From NCBI GenBank assembly GCA_028564925.1, contig CM053030.1:946209-1010208 (forward strand): a stretch of 64,000 nucleotides of DNA, given 5' to 3'. Position 1 is the stretch's first letter; each line of letters begins with the position of its first letter. The translations under genes were made by a program, and so were the position numbers. This DNA is from Lithobates sylvaticus (Eukaryota > Chordata > Amphibia > Anura > Ranidae). Below the pieces are notes generated by a model. It worked only from the letters and a program-made list of their open reading frames with translations, had not been told where the DNA came from and ran no database searches. This document shows, piece by piece, positions 58,246 to 64,000 of the stretch.

Positions 58246-58316
58246 TAACTGTGACTGTTTCCTATCAATTGTATGGCTGTTTCCTGATATCTATCTATTT
58301 TCTGACAACATTAAGG
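58246..58316. repeat. array spacer, copy 2
   Basis: Same spacer with a smaller internal loss (TTGTATGGCTGTTTCC). It lies about 2.2 kb after copy 1. Confidence 0.93.
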
Positions 58317-60113
58317 AACAGTCAGACACAGAATACAATGTCAGAGAACAGTCAGATCCAGAATACAATGTCAGAGAACAGTCAGATCCAGAATACAATG
58401 TCAGGGAACAGTCAGATCCAGAATACAATGTCAGAGAACAGTCAGATCCAGAATACAATGTCAGGGCATAGTCAGATCCAGAATACAATGTCAGGGAACA
58501 GTCAGATCCAGAATACAATGTCAGGGAACAGTCAGATCCAGAATACAATGTCAGGGAACAGTCAGATCCAGAATACAATGTCAGGGAACAGTCAGATCCA
58601 GAATACAATGTCAGAGAACAATCAGATCCAGAATACAATGTCAGGGCATAGTCAGATCCAGAATACAATGTCAGAGAACAGTCAGATCCAGAATACAATG
58701 TCAGGGAACAGTCAGATTCAGAATACAATGTCAGAGAATAGTCAGATCCAGAATACAATGTCAGAGAACAGAATACAATGTCAGGGAACAGTCAGATCCA
58801 GAATACAATGTCAGGGAACAGTCAGATCCAGAATACAATGTCAGGGAACAGTCAGATCCGGAATACAATGTCAGAGAACAGTCAGAGAACAGAATACAAT
58901 GTCAGGGAACAGTCAGATCCAGAATACAATGTCAGGGAACAGTCGGATCCAGAATACAATGTCAGAGAACAGTCGGATCCAGAATACAATGTCAGGGAAC
59001 AGTCGGATCCAGAATACAATGTCAGAGAACAGTCAGATCAAGAATACAATGTCAGGGAACAGTCAGATCCAGAATACAATGTCAGAGAACAGTCAGATCC
59101 AGAATACAATGTCAGGGAACAGTCAGATCCAGAAAGCAATGTCAGGGAACAGTCAGATCCAGAATACAATGTCAAGGAACAGAATACAATGTCAGGGAAC
59201 AGTCAGATCCAGAATACAATTGTCAAAGAACAGTCAGATACAGAATACAATGTCAGAGAACAGTCAGATCCAGAATACAATGTCAGGGAACAGTCAGATC
59301 CAGAATACAATTGTCAAAGAACAGTCAGATCCAGAATACAATGTCAGGGAACAGTCAGATCCAGAATACAATGTCAGAGAACAGTCAGATCCAGAATACA
59401 ATGTCAGGGAACAGTCAGATCCAGAATACAATGTCAGAGAACAGTCAGATCCAGAATACAATGTCAGGGAACAGTCAGATCCAGAATACAATGTCAGAGA
59501 ACAGTCAGATCCAGAATACAATGTCAGAGAACAGAATACAATGTCAGGGAACAGTCAGATCCAGAATACAATGTCAGGGAACAGTCAGAACAGTCAGATC
59601 CAGAATACAATGTCAGAGAACAGAATACAATGTCAGGGAACAGTCAGATCCAGAATACAATGTCAGGGAACAGTCGGATCCAGAATACAATGTCAGAGAA
59701 CAGTCAGATCCAGAATACAATGTCAGGGAACAGTCAGATCCAGAATACAATGTCAGGGAACAGTCGGATCCAGAATACAATGTCAGAGAACAGTCAGATC
59801 CAGAATACAATGTCAGGGAACAGTCAGATCCAGAATACAATGCCAGAGAACAGTCAGATCCAGAATACAATGTCAGAGAACAGTCAGATCCAGAATACAA
59901 TTGTCAGGGAACATTCAGATCCAGAATACAATGTCAGGGAAGAGTCAGATCCAGAATACAATGTCAGAGAACAGTCAGATCCAAAATACAATTGTCAGAG
60001 AACAGTCAGATCCAGAATACAATGTCAGGGAACAGTCAGATCCAGAATACAATGTCAGGGAACAGTCAGATCCAGAATACAATGTCAGGGAACAGTCAGA
60101 TCCAGAATACAAT

Positions 60114-60194
60114 GTAACTGTGACTGTTTCCTATCAATTGTATTCAGCAGCTGGCTGTTTCCTGATATCTATCTATTTTCTGACAATATTAAGG
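60114..60194. repeat. array spacer, copy 3 (full length)
   Basis: It contains TATTCAGCAGCTGGCTGTTT; about 1.87 kb after copy 2. Confidence 0.93.
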
Positions 60195-62084
60195 AACAGT
60201 CAGATCCAGAATACAATGTCAGAGAACAGTCAGATCCAGAATACAATTGTCAGAGAACAGTCAGATCCAGAATACAATTGTCAGAGAACAGTCAGATCCA
60301 GAATACAATGTCAGAGAACAGTCAGATCCAGAATACAATGTCAGAGAACAGTCAGATCCAGAATACAATTGTCAGAGAACAGTCAGATCCAGAATACAAT
60401 GTCAGAGAACAGTCAAATCCAGAATACAATGTCAGAGAACAGTCAGATCCAGAATACAATTGTCAGAGAACAGTCAGATCCAGAATACAATTGTCAGAGA
60501 ACAGTCAGATCCAGAATACAATGTCAGGGAACAGTCAGATCCAGAATACAATGTCAGGGAACAGTCAGATCCAGAATACAATGTCAGAGAACAGTCAGAT
60601 CCAGAATACAATGTCAGGGAACAGTCAGATCCAGAATACAATGTCAGAGAACAGTCAGATCCAGAATACAATGTCAGAGAACAGTCAGATCCAGAATACA
60701 ATTGTCAGAGAACAGTCAGATCCAGAATACAATGTCAGGGAACAGTCAGATCCAGAATCCAGAACAATCAGATGAATACAATGTCAGAGAACAGTCAGAT
60801 CCAGAAAACAATGTCAGGGAACAGTCAGATCCAGAATACAATGTCAGAGAACAGTGAGATCCAGAATACAATGTCAGGGAACAGTCATATCCAGAATACA
60901 ATGTCAGAGAACAGTCAGATCCAGAATACAATTGTCAGAGAACAGTCAGATCCAGAATACAATGTCAGGGAACAGTCAGATCCAGAATACAATGTCAGAG
61001 AACAGTCAGATCCAGAATACAATGTCAGAGAACAGTCAGATCCAGAATACAATTGTCAGAGAACAGTCAGATCCAGAATACAATGTCAGAGAACAGTCAA
61101 ATCCAGAATACAATGTCAGAGAACAGTCAGATCCAGAATACAATGTTAGAGAACAGTCAGATCCAGAATACAATGTCAGAGAACAGTCAGATCCAGAATA
61201 CAATGTCAGAGAACAGTCAGATCCAGAATACAATGTCAGGGAACAGTCAGATCCAGAATACAATGTCAGAGAACAGTCAGATCCAGAATACAATGTCAGG
61301 GAACAGTCAGATCCAGAATACAATGTCAGAGAACAGTCAGATCCAGAATACAATGTCAGAGAACAGTCAGATCCAGAATACAATTGTCAGAGAACAGTCA
61401 GATCCAGAATACAATGTCAGGGAACAGTCAGATCCAGAGACAGAACACAATGTCAGAGAACAGTCAGATCCAGAAAACAATGGCAGGGAACAGTCAGACC
61501 CAGAATACAATGTCAGAGAACAGTGAGATCCAGAATACAATGTCAGGGAACAGTCAGATCCAGAATACAATGTCAGAGAACAGTCAGATCCAGAATACAA
61601 TTCCAGAATACAATGTCAGGGAACAGTCAGATCCAGAATACAATGTCAGGGAACAGTCAGATCCAGAATACAATGTCAGGGAACAGTCAGATCCAGAATA
61701 CAATGTCAGGGAACAGTCAGATCCAGAATACAATGTCAGGGAACAGTCAGATCCAGAATACAATGTCAGGGAACAGTCAGATCCAGAATACAATGTCAGA
61801 GAACAGTCAGATCCAGAATACAATGTCAGAGAACAGTCAGATCCAGAATACAATGTCAGAGAACAGTCAGATCCAGAATACAATGTCAGGGAACATTCAG
61901 ATCCAGAATACAATGTCAGGGAAGAGTCAGATCCAGAATACAATGTCAGAGAACAGTCAGATCCAGAATACAATGTCAGAGAACAGTCAGATCCAGAATA
62001 CAATGTCAGGGAACAGAATACAATGTCAGGGAACAGTCAGATCCAGAATACAATGTCAGGGAACAGTCAGATCCAGAATACAAT

Positions 62085-62165
62085 GTAACTGTGACTGTTT
62101 CCTATCAATTGTATTCAGCAGCTGGCTGTTTCCTGATATCTATCTATTTTCTGACAATATTAAGG
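62085..62165. repeat. array spacer, copy 4 (full length)
   Basis: Identical by eye to copy 3, about 1.97 kb further on, so the last two array periods look most recently duplicated. Confidence 0.93.
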
Positions 62166-64000
62166 AACAGTCAGATCCAGAATACAATGTCAGAGAACAT
62201 TCGGATCCAGAATACAATGTCAGAGAACAGTCAGATCCAGAATACAATTGTCAGAGAACAGTCAGATCCAGAATACAATGTCAGAGAACAGTCAGATCCA
62301 GAATACAATGTCAGAGAACAGTCAGATCCAGAATACAATTGTCAGAGAACAGTCAGATCCAGAATACAATGTCAGAGAACAGTCAAATCCAGAATACAAT
62401 GTCAGAGAACAGTCAGATCCAGAATACAATTGTCAGAGAACAGTCAGATCCAGAATACAATTGTCAGAGAACAGTCAGATCCAGAATACAATGTCAGGGA
62501 ACAGTCAGATCCAGAATACAATGTCAGAGAACAGAATACAATGTCAGAATACAATGTCAGAGAACAGTCAGATCCAGAATACAATGTCAGGGAACAGTCA
62601 GATCCAGAATACAATGTCAGAGAACAGTCAGATCCAGAATACAATGTCAGAGAACAGTCAGATCCAGAATACAATTGTCAGAGAACAGTCAGATCCAGAA
62701 TACAATGTCAGGGAACAGTGAGATCCAGAATACAATGTCAGAGAACAGTGAGATCCAGAATACAATGTCAGGGAACAGTCAGATCCAGAATACAATGTCA
62801 GAGAACAGTCAGATCCAGAATACAATGTCAGGGAACAGTCAGATCCAGAATACAATGTCAGAGAACAGTCAGATCCAGAATACAATGTCAGGGAACAGTC
62901 AGATCCAGAATACAATGTCAGAGAACAGTGAGATCCAGAATACAATGTCAGGGAACAGTCAGATCCAGAATACAATGTCAGAGAACAGTCAGATCCAGAA
63001 TACAATGTCAGGGAACAGTCAGATCCAGAACACAATGTCAGAGAACAGTCAGATCCAGAAAACAATGTCAGGGAACAGTCAGATCCAGAATACAATGTCA
63101 GAGAACAGTGAGATCCAGAATACAATGTCAGGGAACAGTCAGATCCAGAATACAATGTCAGAGAACAGTCAGATCCAGAATACAATTGTCAGAGAACAGT
63201 CAGATCCAGAATACAATGTCAGGGAACAGTCAGATCCAGAATACAATGTCAGAGAACAGTCAGATCCAGAATACAATGTCAGAGAACAGTCAGATCCCGA
63301 ATACAATTGTCAGAGAACAGTCAGATCCAGAATACAATGTCAGAGAACAGTGAGATCCAGAATACAATGTCAGGGAACAGTCAGATCCAGAATACAATGT
63401 CAGAGAACAGTCAGATCCAGAATACAATGTCAGGGAACAGTCAGATCCAGAACACAATGTCAGAGAACAGTCAGATCCAGAAAACAATGTCAGGGAACAG
63501 TCAGATCCAGAATACAATGTCAGAGAACAGTGAGATCCAGAATACAATGTCAGGGAACAGTCAGATCCAGAATACAATGTCAGAGAACAGTCAGATCCAG
63601 AATACAATTGTCAGAGAACAGTCAGATCCAGAATACAATGTCAGGGAACAGTCAGATCCAGAATACAATGTCAGAGAACAGTCAGATCCAGAATACAATG
63701 TCAGAGAACAGTCAGAGAACAGTCAGATCCAGAATACAATTGTCAGAGAACAGTCAGATCCAGAATACAATGTCAGAGAACAGTCAAATCCAGAATACAA
63801 TGTCAGAGAACAGTCAGATCCAGAATACAATTGTTAGAGAACAGTCAGATCCAGAATACAATTGTCAGAGAACAGTCAGATCCAGAATACAATGTCAGGG
63901 AACAGTCAGATCCAGAATACAATGTCAGGGAACAGTCAGATCCAGAATACAATGTCAGAGAACAGTCAGATCCAGAATACAATGTCAGGGAACAGTCAGA

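Larger units (their letters stand above)
53346..64000. repeat. 30-bp minisatellite, over 10.6 kb, continuing past the right edge
   Basis: The unit contains AACAGTCAGATCCAGAATAC and then AATGTCAG(G/A)G; the G/A site often alternates from unit to unit. Shorter 20-bp units (missing the TCAGATCC part) and units with ATTGTCAG (one extra base) are scattered. Frames of up to 1044 codons are artefacts. Four copies of a unique spacer interrupt the array (next entries). Confidence 0.98.

Noticed and set aside
53346-64000. Regular direct repeats as a possible CRISPR array
   Set aside because: Units are head to tail with no unique spacers of even size, there are no cas genes, and the setting is a vertebrate gene.

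Overview
The window is vertebrate nuclear DNA, most likely from an anuran and probably a ranid (true) frog. The one host gene matches vertebrate SLC4A2 (anion exchanger AE2), and the mobile elements are of kinds I associate with amphibians: a Harbinger-type MITE, a TTAA-flanked MITE, Penelope-like fragments with hammerhead ribozymes, and a hAT element. The species call is inference; the gene call rests on reading frame and residue matches.

Gene layout. slc4a2 is on the minus strand. I can place 21 exons between 39865 and 2228, with consensus splice sites and one reading frame running from a candidate start (Met-Glu-Lys at 39821) to the last transmembrane segments. Together they give about 1152 codons. 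The short final coding exon (cytoplasmic C-terminus) was not found and is probably left of base 1. Order in transcription: cytoplasmic N-terminal domain (exons between 38870 and 20135), then the membrane exchanger domain (19693 to 2228).

Introns and flank. Roughly 60 percent of the window is tandem repeat. At least a dozen unrelated minisatellites occupy the introns and the region upstream of the first placed exon: 22-bp (1.6-2.1 kb), 42-bp and 60-bp (3.5-5.4 kb, with a second 60-bp block at 20.8-22.1 kb), 50-bp (6.4-12.2 kb), 22-bp (12.5-12.8 kb), 14-bp (14.7-16.5 kb), a CT-rich array with a 782-bp higher-order copy (28.7-31.2 kb), 16/22-bp (32.6-35.2 kb), 17-bp (35.7-36.1 kb), 26-bp (36.1-38.7 kb), a second 42-bp family (40.1-53.1 kb) and a 30-bp family (53.3 kb to the right edge). 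The long open frames in these arrays are by-products of the repeat, not genes.

Mobile elements. A 5'-truncated Penelope-like element (22.5-27.65 kb) has an inverted terminal repeat, a GIY-YIG domain and a hammerhead ribozyme. It is split by two fold-back elements, and a tRNA-derived SINE lies in one arm. A second hammerhead lies at 1.2 kb. A 2.5-kb hAT-type element with an 8-bp target duplication and a large internal palindrome, and a solo LTR, both sit inside the 42-bp array. Two adjacent perfect hairpins with the same 7-base loop follow the 50-bp array.

No tRNA, rRNA, CRISPR array or second host gene was found.
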